Positions 63,271-64,000 of a stretch of 64,000 nt of DNA are shown in pieces (the stretch's first letter is position 1; the number at the start of each line of letters is the position of its first letter). The DNA lies in IMG/VR virus record IMGVR_UViG_3300009502_000021, positions 1 through 64,000 of that record; one strand, given 5' to 3'. The DNA is from a virus. The notes under the pieces were generated by a model, which was not told where the DNA came from, made no database searches, and worked only from the letters and a program-made list of their open reading frames with translations. The position numbers were made by a program, and so were the translations under genes.

Positions 63271-63564
63271 ATGATGAAGTCATTTATTTTTGCGATAATG
63301 CTAACACTGTCTAGTGTGGCAATGGCCGATACGATTACATTGGGTCCAGTTAGCTGTGGTACCTTAAAGCAATGTTATACTATCCCAAACGACGCAGCAC
63401 TCGATATCAATTTGTTTGCTGGTACAGGTGCGGGGTCGGGGTCAACATTGCAATACCCACTGGCAGCTCACAGATGGTTCGATCGTCCGATAACTGAAGT
63501 TAGTCTTTATACTAAGCCGTCTGGTCCCACGCTAATAGTCATGCGACCTGCGGTCTTAGTATAA
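63271..63564 (+). CDS. secreted hypothetical protein
   Basis: 97 residues with a Sec signal (SSVAMA then DT). The frame runs 58 nt into the convergent gene, so the end may be altered. AAGGAGG precedes the ATG. Confidence 0.7.
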   Translation: MMKSFIFAIMLTLSSVAMADTITLGPVSCGTLKQCYTIPNDAALDINLFAGTGAGSGSTLQYPLAAHRWFDRPITEVSLYTKPSGPTLIVMRPAVLV

Positions 63565-63710
63565 AGGCCACTTGCCTCATCCCAATTCAGCACCAAAACC
63601 TCGTCGAACATCTTAACCCAAATCTTCCCTTTGCGTTTGTCAATGTCGACTAACGTGGCGGGCTTGGCCTGCATACCACACTTAACAGTGACGCGCTGAC
63701 CTTTGATCAT
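63507..63710 (-). CDS. hypothetical KOW-like protein
   Basis: 67 residues, beta-rich (RVTVKCG, GKIWVKMFDEVLVLNW), unknown. ATGA coupling upstream. Confidence 0.7.
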   Translation of the reverse strand: MIKGQRVTVKCGMQAKPATLVDIDKRKGKIWVKMFDEVLVLNWDEASGLYTKTAGRMTISVGPDGLV

Positions 63711-64000
63711 TTCCGACCCTTTGCCTTGACACCAAGTTGTTTGAAGATTTGTTGCACGGAAACTGCCTGTGCATAAGCATCGGCTAATGCATTGTGGAGT
63801 GCAGCGTTTGACGTCTTAGCCGAATCATCGCCCATATCCATTACGGTGCGCGAATCTCGAATTTGCCAATACTGCCAGGGAACCGGGCGGCCCATTGATT
63901 GGTACAAGTTTTCTAGAATGCCAATGTCGAACATCACACCCTGTGCCCAAATCTTGCTGCTACCCGAAAGGTACTTGTTGAGCTGCGTTACAACATCTTC
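63707..64000 (-). CDS. 3'-5' exonuclease (DexA-like), partial
   Basis: The frame enters from the window edge and stops at 63707. IWAQGVMFDIGILENLY and DSRTVMD with SNAALHNALADAYAQ match the last exonuclease motifs (D and H-x4-D) of T4 DexA-type RNase T fold nucleases. The N-terminal part lies beyond 64000. Confidence 0.8.
   Translation of the reverse strand, partial: EDVVTQLNKYLSGSSKIWAQGVMFDIGILENLYQSMGRPVPWQYWQIRDSRTVMDMGDDSAKTSNAALHNALADAYAQAVSVQQIFKQLGVKAKGRK

Overview
The window looks like part of the genome of a large, T4-like tailed phage of a Gram-negative host. The signs are: dense, short, overlapping genes almost all on the minus strand; a tRNA cluster; several free-standing homing endonucleases; T4-type late promoters (TATAAATA or close variants); sigma70-type early promoters with 17-nt spacers; and phage metabolic genes (NAD salvage, dCMP deaminase, two RNA ligases, a polynucleotide-kinase-like protein). 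An LpxH-like hydrolase, a lipoprotein SPFH protein, a prepilin-like peptide and Sec signal peptides point to a diderm host. The host genus cannot be read from the sequence.

Region 1-5.6 kb is a minus-strand RNA cluster: tRNA-Met, two tRNA-Ala, Phe, Asp, Asn, Cys, Tyr and Leu, with many perfect inverted repeats and tRNA-sized cloverleaf-like folds between them. It is served by three tandem consensus sigma70 promoters and one late promoter at 5.35-5.52 kb. An endonuclease gene and a tRNA half-gene sit inside it. 5.6-13.5 kb holds an Alt-like ADP-ribosyltransferase homologue, an Rnl5-type RNA ligase, an SPFH lipoprotein, tiny membrane proteins, a prepilin-like protein, a phosphoesterase, and a kinase plus Rnl1-type ligase pair. 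13.5-23 kb has a GT4 plus LpxH-like pair, a deoxyribosyltransferase-like protein, a (p)ppGpp-hydrolase-like HD protein and a NAD salvage pair (NadV plus NadM-Nudix) with a shared leader motif. 23-33 kb is mostly small early-type genes of unknown function. 33-38 kb has a GmhB-like phosphatase, a Ro/TROVE-like gene split by an HNH endonuclease, a PspC-like protein and a lytic transglycosylase. 40-49 kb has a GT17 protein, a phosphoesterase, a P-loop kinase, four tandem ADP-ribosyltransferase-like paralogues, four tandem small paralogues, dCMP deaminase and a SleB-like hydrolase. 49-53 kb is a sugar-nucleotide/glycosyltransferase module. 53-57 kb has two GIY-YIG endonucleases and a circularly permuted, two-piece tmRNA gene with tag ANDSAYALAA. 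57-64 kb is again small genes, ending in a DexA-like exonuclease cut by the window edge.

Main points for a second look: the permuted tmRNA; the cloverleaf-like RNAs among the tRNAs, possibly linked to the Ro-like protein; the family of ADP-ribosyltransferase-like proteins with capsid-targeting-like N-termini; and a repeated arrangement in which the -10 or late promoter box lies only 4-7 nt before the start codon, predicting leaderless mRNAs. All functions are assigned from motifs seen by eye; no searches or folding programs were run.
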